Shown here: positions 27,022-34,719 of the stretch, piece by piece
Layout of the letters: the number at the start of each line of letters is the position of its first letter
How positions within the stretch are numbered: the first letter of the stretch is position 1
From: Bacillota bacterium
GTDB taxonomy: Bacteria > Bacillota > Clostridia > SK-Y3
Assembly (NCBI GenBank): GCA_022360955.1
Contig: JAKSBV010000033.1
Location: 1 to 35,348, forward strand
Direction: 5' to 3'
Length of the DNA: 35,348 nucleotides
Notes under the pieces: model-generated
The model's input: the letters and a program-made list of their open reading frames with translations, nothing else
Database searches by the model: none
Told to the model about the DNA's origin: nothing
Translations under genes and position numbers: made by a program

Positions 27022-27621
27022 TTAGACGTCATAGTGCGAATAAAGTTCCTTCTTCTTTAACAATATGCTTTTTAAGGAATTTCGTGCTCTATTAATCCTT
27101 GATTTGACCGTCCCCAAAGAACACTCCATAATCTTAGATATCTCTTCATAGGAATAACCGTTGATATCTCTTAAAATAATAACAATTTTATGTTCATCTT
27201 TCAAGCAGTTTATAGCTTTTTTTATCTGTGTCTTTAACTCCTTTTGCTCTACCAATTCGTCCGGGTGCAACCCTTGATCCTGCATCTGTACATTTATTTC
27301 ACCGCCATTGAGCTGGATAGGAGAATCCATGGAAACCATTTTAGTTTTTTTGCGTTTGCGTAATTCATCCAAACATACATTTGTAGCAATCCTGTAAATC
27401 CACGTAGATAAAGAAGATTCTTCTTTAAAACTGGAGATGGATTTATATATTTTAATAAACACTTCCTGTGTAACATCCAAAGCATCTTCCTGGTTTCCCA
27501 GCATCCGAAACGCGATATTAAATATTTTCTTCTGATAAGATTCAATGAGCAACTCAAATGAGCGGATATCGCCATTCTTACATTTCTGAACCAATTGCCT
27601 TTCCGTATCCATGAACTTCAT
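27022..27621 (-). CDS. ECF RNA polymerase sigma factor (SigW/RpoE type)
   Basis: The 199-residue sigma factor has region 2 (about 12-80, with RMLGNQEDALDVTQEVFIKIYK and the promoter-melting STWIYRIATNVCLDELR) and region 4 (about 130-190, with GYSYEEISKIMECSLGTVKSR). I choose ATG 27621, preceded by GGGAGGGAGTG; a GTG one codon earlier is also possible. It is co-transcribed with its anti-sigma factor. No TGAAAC/CGTA autoregulatory promoter was found upstream, but a SigA-like promoter is present at 27774-27802. The closest subgroup cannot be set without alignment. Confidence 0.95.
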   Translation of the reverse strand: MKFMDTERQLVQKCKNGDIRSFELLIESYQKKIFNIAFRMLGNQEDALDVTQEVFIKIYKSISSFKEESSLSTWIYRIATNVCLDELRKRKKTKMVSMDSPIQLNGGEINVQMQDQGLHPDELVEQKELKTQIKKAINCLKDEHKIVIILRDINGYSYEEISKIMECSLGTVKSRINRARNSLKSILLKKKELYSHYDV

Positions 27622-27773
27622 CACTCCCTCCCTAGGAATTGAAAATTAATACTTCTTATCATGTTCTGCTATATATTTCTCAAAAATCATTTTCATTTTA
27701 TCTAGGGCATTCTAAAAAATATATTCTCCAAGGCCAAAAATTAAATCTCAAGCATGTAAATCCTTTTAATCTT

Positions 27774-27802
27774 ATTTTACAATGTAAACCGACATAAATC
27801 AA
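27774..27802 (-). promoter_or_regulatory. Predicted SigA-type promoter of the ECF sigma operon
   Basis: On the minus strand TTGATT (27797-27802) and TAAAAT (27774-27779) are separated by 17 bases. They give a leader of about 145 bases. The match is fair, and an undetected ECF-type promoter could also exist. Confidence 0.5.
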
Positions 27803-27838
27803 TCCGACTTTTTGAAACCGCACCCGCCAATGGATTAT

Positions 27839-29005
27839 TTATATCCGGCGGAATACCCTCCTATTGATTTGCTCCGAATAGTGCCGATAATTATTGCGCA
27901 GCTCTTCCAAACTATCCCCGCCAAATTTTTCCACAAATGCACAGGCGATCTCCCATGCAACAATAGCTTCTCCCACAACGCTCGCAGCGGGAACGGCACA
28001 TACATCCGAACGCTCCACACTGGCTTCGTAAGGCTCTTTAGTGATCATATCCACACTTCTCAACGGTGTATACAGCGTAGGAATCGGTTTCATAGCCGCT
28101 CTTACCACCAATGGCTCCCCATTGGTCATACTGCCTTCCAATCCGCCGGCATAATTCGTCTCATGTATAAAACCGTGCTTGTCGGAATAGAATATTTCGT
28201 CGTGCACCTTTGACCCGGGCCGGCGGGCACTGTCAAATCCCAAACCGAATTCTACACCCTTTATGGCCTGCAAGCTCATCAACGAACCGGCAATTTTTCC
28301 ATCCAATTTTCTATCCCATTGCACATAACTGCCCAAACCTGCCGGCAGACCCGTTACGATTACTTCAAATATACCTCCGACGGAATCCCCGCACTTTTTC
28401 ATTCTATCAATGTATGCAATCATTTTTTCTTCCGCTGCGGGATCTGCACAACGCAATTGAGACTTTTCCCTGTTTTTCAGAAAATTTTCATCCTGCCAGC
28501 CGGCACTGGATTTTACCTCCCCAAGCTCTTTGACATGGCTAATGATCTCAATATCAAATTGCTTTATCAGTTGTCGAACCAAACTGCCTACGGCAACCCT
28601 TATTGCCGTCTCTCGTGCACTGGCCCGCTCCAGGACATTTCGAATATCCCCATGCTCATATTTTAAAGCGCCCGTTAAATCGGCATGTCCCGGTCTGGGC
28701 TTTGTGACTGCCCGCTCCGGAACAATTTCTCCATCACTCATAATATGCTGCCAATTTTCCCAGTCCTTATTTTCAATTTTAAGCGCAATCGGGCTGCCTA
28801 AAGTCTTCCTGTCTCTGACACCTGACAATATTTCCACTCGATCCTTTTCAATTTTCATTCTTCCGCCGCGACCGTATCCGCTCTGTCGCAGAGCCAATTG
28901 TTCGTTTATTTCTTCTATATCTATGTAAACGTTAGACGGCATTCCTTCCACGATTGCTACAAGACACTTCCCATGGGTTTCTCCGGCTGTCAGATATCTG
29001 AGCAT
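27839..29005 (-). CDS. aroC: Chorismate synthase
   Basis: AroC converts 5-enolpyruvylshikimate-3-phosphate to chorismate with reduced FMN, the last common step of aromatic amino acid synthesis. The 388-residue product has the GETHG N-terminal motif, [20 protein letters not shown] and the ASARETA signature. The chosen start at ATG 29005 follows GGAG by eight bases; the frame is open 11 codons further, but without a ribosome binding site. No other aro gene is adjacent, and no clear terminator follows in the 40 bases after the stop. Upstream are three 22-bp iterons. Confidence 0.97.
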   Translation of the reverse strand: MLRYLTAGETHGKCLVAIVEGMPSNVYIDIEEINEQLALRQSGYGRGGRMKIEKDRVEILSGVRDRKTLGSPIALKIENKDWENWQHIMSDGEIVPERAVTKPRPGHADLTGALKYEHGDIRNVLERASARETAIRVAVGSLVRQLIKQFDIEIISHVKELGEVKSSAGWQDENFLKNREKSQLRCADPAAEEKMIAYIDRMKKCGDSVGGIFEVIVTGLPAGLGSYVQWDRKLDGKIAGSLMSLQAIKGVEFGLGFDSARRPGSKVHDEIFYSDKHGFIHETNYAGGLEGSMTNGEPLVVRAAMKPIPTLYTPLRSVDMITKEPYEASVERSDVCAVPAASVVGEAIVAWEIACAFVEKFGGDSLEELRNNYRHYSEQINRRVFRRI

Positions 29006-29056
29006 TCTCTCAACTCCTTCATATTTTTCACTAAACAAAGAATTACAACTTCCTCT

Positions 29057-29125
29057 ATTATAACATGAAGCTGTTATAAATATAGCATGAAGTTGTTACA
29101 AATATAACATGAATTTATTACAAAA
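29057..29125 (-). promoter_or_regulatory. Three 22-bp iterons with the aroC extended -10 box
   Basis: Three tandem 22-base units (29060-29081, 29082-29103, 29104-29125) share the pattern ATARCATGAAGYTGTTAYAAAT with a few changes. Each is partly palindromic (TAACA/TGTTA). On the minus strand the unit nearest the gene supplies TGTTATAAT, an extended -10 (29057-29062). The other units carry ATGCTATATT and ATGTTATATT at the same phase. The -35 is poor, which suggests activator or repressor control. Confidence 0.65.
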
Positions 29126-29199
29126 CTATTTAATATATACGTAAAAAAATACTAAAATGTCTTTTATAAAACAATTTAAAAACTTTTTCAAAAAAACGC

Positions 29200-29228
29200 T
29201 TGCTTTTTTGATATACATACTGTATAAT
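29200..29228 (+). promoter_or_regulatory. Promoter of the tRNA-Leu gene
   Basis: TTGCTT (29200-29205) and TATAAT (29223-29228) are 17 bases apart on the plus strand, and the mature tRNA starts 28 bases after the -10. Confidence 0.75.
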
Positions 29229-29255
29229 AGTCGATGTTCTCAAAAAAAGCAATAG

Positions 29256-29342
29256 GCCGAAGTGGTGGAACTGGCAGACGCGCTGGACTCAAAATCCTGT
29301 GAGGTAACACTCGTGTGGGTTCGACTCCCACCTTCGGCACCA
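29256..29342 (+). tRNA. tRNA-Leu(CAA)
   Basis: The 87-base gene folds as a class II tRNA. The acceptor stem GCCGAAG pairs with CTTCGGC, followed by A and an encoded CCA. The D arm contains GGCAGA, the long variable arm has a GAG/CTC stem, and the T arm is GTGGG-TTCGACT-CCCAC. The anticodon loop CTCAAAA gives anticodon CAA, reading UUG. The anticodon stem CTGGA/TCCTG has a U-U mismatch at positions 28 and 42. It is the only plus-strand gene in the window and marks the border of the accessory region. Confidence 0.96.
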
Positions 29343-29344
29343 AG

Positions 29345-29392
29345 CCCTAGCGTTAGGGACAAAGAGCGCCATTGTTTAAAATGGTGCTTTTT
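29345..29392 (+). terminator. Terminator of tRNA-Leu
   Basis: A small hairpin CCCTA-GCGT-TAGGG (29345-29358) is followed by the main stem AGCGCCATT (29365-29373) / AATGGTGCT (29380-29388) and five T residues ending at 29392. Confidence 0.8.
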
Positions 29393-29493
29393 GCTGTGCA
29401 GTAAAAGCCTGTAGCTTCTCTAAACTCGTCAGCATATTGCAAATGAATTGCTGGATTTTCATTTGTGCAAGTGTCAAAAAACCCAGTGGATAA

Positions 29494-29524
29494 GAAAAAA
29501 AGCGACACTCTTTTAAATATCGCT
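29494..29524 (-). terminator. Terminator after the 238-residue exported protein gene
   Basis: On the minus strand AGCGA (29520-29524) pairs with TCGCT (29501-29505), followed by seven U residues. It lies 20 bases after the stop codon. Confidence 0.65.
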
Positions 29525-29543
29525 AGAACCTTTATAGTATACC

Positions 29544-30260
29544 TCATTTTTCATATATCTTTTGTTTAGCAATCAATATTCTATCTAGTTCTTCCATAGA
29601 CTTAACAATCCATTTAGATTGTGAGTCCTTTTTAAGAATAAACTTTCCGTGAGTCTCTATTACTTCACTATACGCTTGCTTCCATATGGTTTGCTTAAAA
29701 CTAGCGGTAACGTTTGCCGTATTATCATCTATCTGACCAAAATTTATAATTCTGTGACCAAAAATATCTTTATAGTTTTCTGTTGCCCAATTCAGGACAG
29801 ATATTGCTAATGCCCTTTTCAAGCTATATCTTTCCCAATCTTCCGGGGGCTTATTATAAGCCATTTCGTTAATTTCCCATCCATTTTGTTCATCATGTTC
29901 TAGCAGAAAGTAAATGATATCGTTATCCATTGCCGTACCAAGATCATATTCAACGAATACTCCAAATTCATAACAGGTATCACTTAATTTTTTTAAATTA
30001 CGGAGAGTATGTGTGTTCATATGGCGCGGCGGGTGAAGTCTATTGCGCAAATAATATGCCTTAATTTTTGCATCTAAAACCTGTCTTTGTGGTATTTTCT
30101 CAATAGATTTTTCTTCAACAGTTTTGTTAATATCAGTATATTCAGTTTTTACATTACGTTCGTCTGAACTATTAGTTTGTACTTTATTATAAGAAGCTAC
30201 ATTTGATATTACTAGTAAAAGACTTGTTACAAATAGCAATATACATTGTTTCCCGTTCAT
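29544..30260 (-). CDS. Exported or membrane-anchored protein of unknown function
   Basis: I do not recognise this 238-residue protein. From ATG 30260 (GGGGGACTTATT upstream) it has an N-terminal hydrophobic segment (about 5-22) without a lipobox cysteine. A polar region and a soluble domain follow, with aromatic-rich stretches such as FGVFVEYDLGT and NLGNW-type spacing. The last 100 residues resemble a small secreted alpha/beta domain, but I cannot assign a family. Codon use is A+T-rich, unlike the G+C-richer M56/BlaI pair further right. It follows a small four-helix membrane protein gene in the same direction. Confidence 0.75.
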   Translation of the reverse strand: MNGKQCILLFVTSLLLVISNVASYNKVQTNSSDERNVKTEYTDINKTVEEKSIEKIPQRQVLDAKIKAYYLRNRLHPPRHMNTHTLRNLKKLSDTCYEFGVFVEYDLGTAMDNDIIYFLLEHDEQNGWEINEMAYNKPPEDWERYSLKRALAISVLNWATENYKDIFGHRIINFGQIDDNTANVTASFKQTIWKQAYSEVIETHGKFILKKDSQSKWIVKSMEELDRILIAKQKIYEK

Positions 30261-30328
30261 AATAAGTCCCCCCCTAATGATTAGGTATTGAGAGAAAAAT
30301 TTATTTTTATCTGTCTTGATTCTGTAAA

Positions 30329-30715
30329 TCATTCAATGCGGTCTGATATATACTTATTATATATAAAGGATAATAAAAGTACAATAACACTTGGAATTGC
30401 ATAAAGCATTAAAAGTACTGGATCAAAAACTAGATTAAAACCTTTTTGATATTGACAAATCACTGTAACCAAAATGCTCCCAATCAACGATAATGTGAAA
30501 GGTACAATTAAACATATGAGATAATAAAAAATGCTGTTTGCAAAACGATATTTATTACGAAATATCCATGTCGAAAGAAATATTGCAATCGAAGGAACTA
30601 TAAATACTATAGCAATAGCGCCAGGTATCCAATTAATTATTTCATATATTATCCCTCCTATAAACACTATTAATAATATACCGTTAAGAATAATTTCAAA
30701 TACTTTTCTTTTCAT
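30329..30715 (-). CDS. Small four-helix membrane protein, unknown function
   Basis: The 128-residue product has about four predicted membrane helices (near 8-25, 30-52, 62-88 and 98-118) and few charged residues. I recognise no family. The start has GAGCGGG upstream. It precedes the exported protein gene by 68 bases and could form an operon with it. Low G+C content fits the surrounding accessory DNA. Confidence 0.65.
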   Translation of the reverse strand: MKRKVFEIILNGILLIVFIGGIIYEIINWIPGAIAIVFIVPSIAIFLSTWIFRNKYRFANSIFYYLICLIVPFTLSLIGSILVTVICQYQKGFNLVFDPVLLMLYAIPSVIVLLLSFIYNKYISDRIE

Positions 30716-31040
30716 TACCCGCTCTCTTTCTAATATGGATTAATGTTAAAAATAATTTGGGTATATAAATTTTAAGTGAAGAAAATGATTTCACCCACTG
30801 AATACTCTTCTTTACTGCCAAACCTTTATATTACGCTATCATAAATTCCTGTTTTTGTCAAAACGGGTCTTGAACAAATTAAAACTTATGCTTTCGTATT
30901 TTATCTAAGAAGGAGTAAATGCTTTCTTCGGTAGTTTATACAAGAACAATGGCAGTGATTAAACCTGCACCTGTTATTGTCATATCTAAAGTCTGTTGTC
31001 AGCAATGATGAGATTGTATAATCATACTTGATATATGGAT
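30716..31040. other. A+T-rich gene-free stretch
   Basis: No frame with a plausible ribosome binding site or family resemblance was seen. It leads from the small membrane protein gene to the repeat copy at 31041-31246 and probably contains the promoter of that gene on the minus strand. Confidence 0.5.
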
Positions 31041-31246
31041 GATATAGATAACCAAAATAGAAGTTAAAAATATAATAGTACTCCAGCAACAGGTATTCCG
31101 AATCTAAGAGCGTGTAATACTTGGTTTAAGGTAAGGGGACACACCCCTCCTTCGTCAGGGAATGTCCCCAACGAATGCTTCAAAACTCGCTGGCGCTCAA
31201 ACAGTAGAAGCCGCTTTTCCTACGCTGCGTAAACAATCTCTAAGAT
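31041..31246 (-). repeat. Dispersed repeat, copy 2 (inverted relative to copy 1)
   Basis: This is the complete-looking partner of 1-212 in opposite orientation, including the GGGGACA/TGTCCCC hairpin (31135-31169). About 11 mismatches over 170 bases separate the copies. It lies between the exported-protein genes and the M56 sensor gene. No transposase is adjacent. Confidence 0.85.
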
Positions 31247-31309
31247 TCTCCATAAGGTTACTTCCATACCATTATATTTCTTTTTTTGGTTTTGGTTATC
31301 TATACAATC

Positions 31310-33388
31310 TTATTTTAGTTGGACGAGTTTGTCATATAATCCATGACCAATATAGGTATAAAAGGTATAAACGCCATCCATACTCCCCTGCATTCCAGCC
31401 TTACCGTCCAGCAGATAAACGTAGTAATCGGTCTTTGTTCCATCGGAATAGCTTGCGCGAAGCATGATGCACTCTTCCAGTGTTTTAATATCAATACTCG
31501 GCCGTACAGTAGATTTAATCAAGTGATTCATGATCACTTCCTCTACAAGCCGGGCATTATTACCAGACATCTGAGAAGCAGCTTCCATAAGTTCTCCGTT
31601 TTTCAGCCAGGCAAGCTCATAGGATACAAAGCTTTCCTCAACGGAGTTATCCACGGGCGAAAGCCCCTGAGTGCCTCCACCGGTTCCCATGCTGACGATT
31701 TCATATTCTCCGCCTCCAAGCGCTTTAATGTGAATCTGCCTGCCGACCTCGGGGCAAATGCCGCCTTTGTTTATATCCTTAGGATCGTAAGGAATTCCCT
31801 CACCGATCAGAAAGCCGCCGCCGTCCGTTTCGATGTACGATGTGAGCCATACGGTAAATTCCTTTTCGTCACCCGCCATCAGCCCGCCAGACAATGGTTC
31901 ATGTTTTGTTATGCGCCAATACCGGGGAATATGGTTGCCCATAAACTGGGAATAGTAAAAAGTCGCCGCGTCCCGTCCGATTTGTATTAAATCGGAATGA
32001 TCCGAGGAAAAGACCTTAGTTGTTTCCGGAAAAGCCAGCGACGCTACTGTCAAACTCTTGATGTAATCTGAAAGCGCCGCATTGTCGATCCACCATTGGG
32101 TATCTGAAAACCTTTGGTCATTTCCATCGCCAATCGTCATTTCGAGGGAGCCGTAGGGACTTTCTGCATGGTTTATTTTGATCACCGAATCGTTATAGTA
32201 AATACGCAAGCCATATTCAGGCGTAATTCCGGCAAGTTCAGTGTTTTCCGTGAAATTTGACCTTTTGAGCCGATTCAGCAACTGTACAAGCCTAGCTGTT
32301 TCATCCTTGTTAAAATCACGTACGGTGTGCGTTGCCCAGGCAGATACGTATGAGATATTGTCCTCGGATATTTTGTTCGTTAGCTCCCACGGTGTGCTTT
32401 CTGCTCCCGTGAAGGTGCAGCCCACGCAAAGGACTATAATCACCAAAACGGTTGCCAGCGCCGGGATAACGGTTTGGGGATTCTTTATTATCATATTCAG
32501 CCTTGTCTTGATGTCGCGCTTGCCGGAAGCCATCGTGGTCGCAACATGCATGAGGCCGGAGGACGCTTTTCTGATGGCGATCAGATTGACAAGCGTACGT
32601 CCGTAAGATATACGGTTTTCCTCACCAATCTGCCTGATGACCGCCTCGTCGCAGGCCAGTTCGCTGTCGGTACGGGACAGGATCGCCGCCGCCCATACAA
32701 GGGGGTTCCACCAGTAAACCGCAAGACATACACCCCGAAGAATCGACCAGATATGGTCAGCGTGACGATAATGGCACAGTTCATGGGCGAGAACATAACG
32801 GGTACTATCCTCGTCTATCACAGCTTTGGGCGTCAGATAGATTGTCGGACGCAAGAACCCAAACAGGCAGGGAGAGGTGACCTGCTCTGTGACATAAACA
32901 GGCAGAGCGCAATCGGTGGCGTCATAAACTTTGCGATCCTTGTGCAATTGTTTGTAAAACGAGATGTTTGTATACAATACCCACAGGCCGGCTGCGATGC
33001 TTCCCAACAGCCAAATGACAGAAAAAGCACCGGAAACCGTAAGGGGTGTTCCTACAGCCGCTTTCGCTTTTGTCATTTCCCGTTCATATTCCATTCGTGC
33101 CGCACCGTGATCGGCCTCCGTCGCATCCGGCCCGATTTCGGCAGGCGCGAGATCAGGCAGCTTGGATGAGTCGGTTACAATGTATGTGATAACAGGACTT
33201 TCTCCAACTTCCGTCCAATTCATAATACTGAACTGACTTCCGATCAGTGGGAAAGGCATCAGCAATCGTAACAATACAAGCCCCCACAGGGCATACTGAA
33301 GACGGCGGCTGATTTTTCCCTGGAACAGAAAGCGCAGGACAATCACGACCACGATCAATATGGATGAAGTGACGATACACTCAATCAT
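31310..33388 (-). CDS. BlaR1/MecR1-like M56 membrane metallopeptidase sensor
   Basis: BlaR1-type proteins sense an extracellular signal and cleave the partner BlaI repressor. The 692-residue protein has N-terminal membrane helices (about 5-20 and 30-50, then about 120-140). The zinc-protease motif HELCH is at 202-206, with a probable third ligand in ELACDE near 243, and a further helix lies at about 307-323. The extracellular part (330-692) lacks the penicillin-binding SxxK/KTG arrangement of BlaR1 and is not a beta-lactamase-like domain. I do not recognise it, so the signal is probably not a beta-lactam. It overlaps blaI by eight bases. The G+C content is visibly higher than in neighbours. 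Confidence 0.9.
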   Translation of the reverse strand: MIECIVTSSILIVVVIVLRFLFQGKISRRLQYALWGLVLLRLLMPFPLIGSQFSIMNWTEVGESPVITYIVTDSSKLPDLAPAEIGPDATEADHGAARMEYEREMTKAKAAVGTPLTVSGAFSVIWLLGSIAAGLWVLYTNISFYKQLHKDRKVYDATDCALPVYVTEQVTSPCLFGFLRPTIYLTPKAVIDEDSTRYVLAHELCHYRHADHIWSILRGVCLAVYWWNPLVWAAAILSRTDSELACDEAVIRQIGEENRISYGRTLVNLIAIRKASSGLMHVATTMASGKRDIKTRLNMIIKNPQTVIPALATVLVIIVLCVGCTFTGAESTPWELTNKISEDNISYVSAWATHTVRDFNKDETARLVQLLNRLKRSNFTENTELAGITPEYGLRIYYNDSVIKINHAESPYGSLEMTIGDGNDQRFSDTQWWIDNAALSDYIKSLTVASLAFPETTKVFSSDHSDLIQIGRDAATFYYSQFMGNHIPRYWRITKHEPLSGGLMAGDEKEFTVWLTSYIETDGGGFLIGEGIPYDPKDINKGGICPEVGRQIHIKALGGGEYEIVSMGTGGGTQGLSPVDNSVEESFVSYELAWLKNGELMEAASQMSGNNARLVEEVIMNHLIKSTVRPSIDIKTLEECIMLRASYSDGTKTDYYVYLLDGKAGMQGSMDGVYTFYTYIGHGLYDKLVQLK

Positions 33389-33770
33389 TGTCTGCCTCCT
33401 TTTCCGCCTCTCGTAAAATGTCGTACAGTTCGTCGATATCCTTTTTTGTTAGGGCCTTCTGCCCAGCCATGGACGCCACCATCAACCCGATACTGCCATT
33501 ATAGACCTTGGACAAAAAGCTCCCGGTTTCATGGTATGCGGCGTCCTCCTTTTTCAAAACGGGATAATAAAGCTTGGAGCGCCCGCCCTTCTCAAAGCGG
33601 ACCGCTCCTTTATCCGTCATCCGTGATAGCATCATGAAGACGGTTCCTTTTGTCCACCCGGTATCATCCTTTAACGCAAAAACAAGCTGTGCAATTGTGC
33701 ATGGCGCTTTCTCCCACAGCAGATTCATCAGCTTCCACTCGCCGTCCGACAGATTTATTTTTTGATTCAT
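33381..33770 (-). CDS. BlaI/MecI/CopY-family transcriptional repressor
   Basis: The 129-residue protein has a winged-helix DNA-binding domain (about 5-75, including LSDGEWKLMNLLWEKAP and WTKGTVFMMLSRM) and a C-terminal dimerisation and cleavage region (about 85-129). It starts after GGAGGGCTAATC. Two mirrored operator copies and a promoter lie just upstream, showing autoregulation. Together with the M56 sensor it forms a signal-responsive pair. Its other target genes are not visible in this window. Confidence 0.94.
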   Translation of the reverse strand: MNQKINLSDGEWKLMNLLWEKAPCTIAQLVFALKDDTGWTKGTVFMMLSRMTDKGAVRFEKGGRSKLYYPVLKKEDAAYHETGSFLSKVYNGSIGLMVASMAGQKALTKKDIDELYDILREAEKEADND

Positions 33771-33790
33771 GATTAGCCCTCCTAACGTTA

Positions 33791-33840
33791 GTTGACATTT
33801 GTTATCTTAAATTTAACACAAAAGGATAACAAATGTCAAC
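33791..33840 (-). promoter_or_regulatory. blaI promoter with two mirrored BlaI operators
   Basis: Perfect 16-base arms (33791-33806 and 33825-33840) are separated by 18 bases. Each carries TGACA-TT-TGTTA or its complement, fitting the ACA-N2-TGT core of BlaI/MecI/CopY operators. On the minus strand the -35 TTGACA (33834-33839) lies in one operator. The -10 TTAAAT (33811-33816) sits in the spacer, 17 bases away, and the other operator overlaps the transcript start. Confidence 0.85.
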
Positions 33841-33917
33841 CACTAAAAGTAAGGGGAAGTAAAGAGCGCCGAAGCAGAAAAGAATTCCCTACATGCTTCA
33901 CCTTCTGATAAAATGAG

Positions 33918-33947
33918 AAAAACCCGCTGTCAGAGACAAAGGGTTTT
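33918..33947 (-). terminator. Terminator of the toxin-antitoxin unit
   Basis: On the minus strand AAAACCC (33941-33947) pairs with GGGTTTT (33919-33925), followed by one further U and then C. It is a modest hairpin beyond the toxin gene remnant. Confidence 0.55.
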
Positions 33948-33996
33948 CTTGAATTCATGGTTTTTTGTTTTATAAACAAGCAGCCTATTTTGCAAA

Positions 33997-34314
33997 TTAC
34001 AGCAGCCAAACGTAATCCTGTCGGCAATCCATAACGGCTGTCACATAGACAATGTTTTCCTGTATCTGCTAAAGGACCATATAATGCTTGCCAAACAGCA
34101 GCTTGCGGTATTTTTGAAATGGGATGGCATCATGTTCCAGCCATGGTTTGCGTTCCGGCATCGCGACAAGGCTGTCGGTCATTTCAAGAAAGGTATCTAT
34201 CAGCTTGTTAACGTCAGGTACGCTGACATTCGCAAGGAAACGCGCATGAGAAATGAGCAAATCCCAGGCGGTTTCCGTAATTTTTACCGTATAAGGCTTA
34301 TTCTTTTCTGGCAT
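33997..34314 (-). pseudogene. RelE/ParE-family toxin with in-frame amber codon
   Basis: The frame starts at ATG 34314 (GAGG ribosome binding site, overlapping the antitoxin end by 17 bases). It runs to a TAG at 34069-34071, giving 81 residues. Reading through the TAG continues without a break for a further 23 codons to TAA at 33997. This adds a tail (IVYVTAVMDCRQDY) that looks like the conserved C-terminal strand of RelE/ParE toxins, and the full length of about 105 residues is normal for the family. The TAG differs from a tyrosine codon by one base. The toxin is thus probably truncated and inactive, unless the TAG is suppressed or the short form folds. Confidence 0.82.
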
Positions 34315-34582
34315 CTGAAACCTCCGCGATAGCCTTGCGCATGGCTGTGGCTGTTTCCTCTACGGAATAGGTACGACCTTTTTGAATATCGATTTCCGAT
34401 TGCATCAGCTTTTCCTTGAGCTTCAACATACTTTCACGCCGGGCAAACGCCTCTACATCCGTCACCACAAGGTCACCGCTGCCGTTTTTGGTCAGATAAA
34501 CCGGTTCGCCCGTGCGTTTGCATAATTCGGAGATTTGATTGTAGTTCTTGCGTATTGCTGCGGAAGGCCGTATGTTCATCAT
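34298..34582 (-). CDS. Phd/YefM-type antitoxin
   Basis: The 94-residue protein has the Phd/YefM pattern: MNIRPSAAIRKNYNQI at the DNA-binding N-terminus, PVYLTKNGSGDLVVTDVEAF in the core, and a helical charged C-terminus for toxin binding. It is intact, with AAGGAG eight bases upstream of the first of two ATG codons. It overlaps the toxin start by 17 bases. It probably represses its own promoter through repeats at 34667-34704. Confidence 0.9.
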   Translation of the reverse strand: MMNIRPSAAIRKNYNQISELCKRTGEPVYLTKNGSGDLVVTDVEAFARRESMLKLKEKLMQSEIDIQKGRTYSVEETATAMRKAIAEVSDARKE

Positions 34583-34619
34583 CGCTCACGCTCCTTAAAG
34601 GCAGTAATATTGTATACTA

Positions 34620-34704
34620 ATTATACTACTCCATGCAGTGAATATAAAGACTTATCTATGGTACTCGGGTGTATAAAATACAGGTTACACCCAAGTTATA
34701 CCCA
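34620..34704 (-). promoter_or_regulatory. Putative promoter and operator repeats upstream of the antitoxin
   Basis: A -10 box TATAAT (34620-34625 on the minus strand) has only a weak -35 at the right distance. Further upstream GGGTGTA (34667-34673) and TACACCC (34686-34692) form an inverted repeat. The minus strand also carries tandem TGGGTATAACT and TGGGTGTAAC (34684-34704), plausible binding sites for the antitoxin. Confidence 0.45.
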
Positions 34705-34719
34705 GCAAATATTACTGGC

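Noticed and set aside
29353-29547. A 64-codon minus-strand frame opposite the tRNA terminator, starting with an ATGA overlap with the upstream gene
   Set aside because: It crosses a rho-independent terminator (29494-29524) and has no ribosome binding site. Its last 40 codons do look somewhat protein-like, so a database search would be worth doing, but I cannot support it as a gene.
30901-31089. A 62-codon minus-strand frame
   Set aside because: It runs into the dispersed repeat, is made of low-complexity Tyr/Asn/His-rich sequence, and has no ribosome binding site.
33836-34027. A 63-codon minus-strand frame between the toxin remnant and blaI
   Set aside because: It reads through the toxin C-terminal remnant, a terminator hairpin and the blaI operator; no ribosome binding site.
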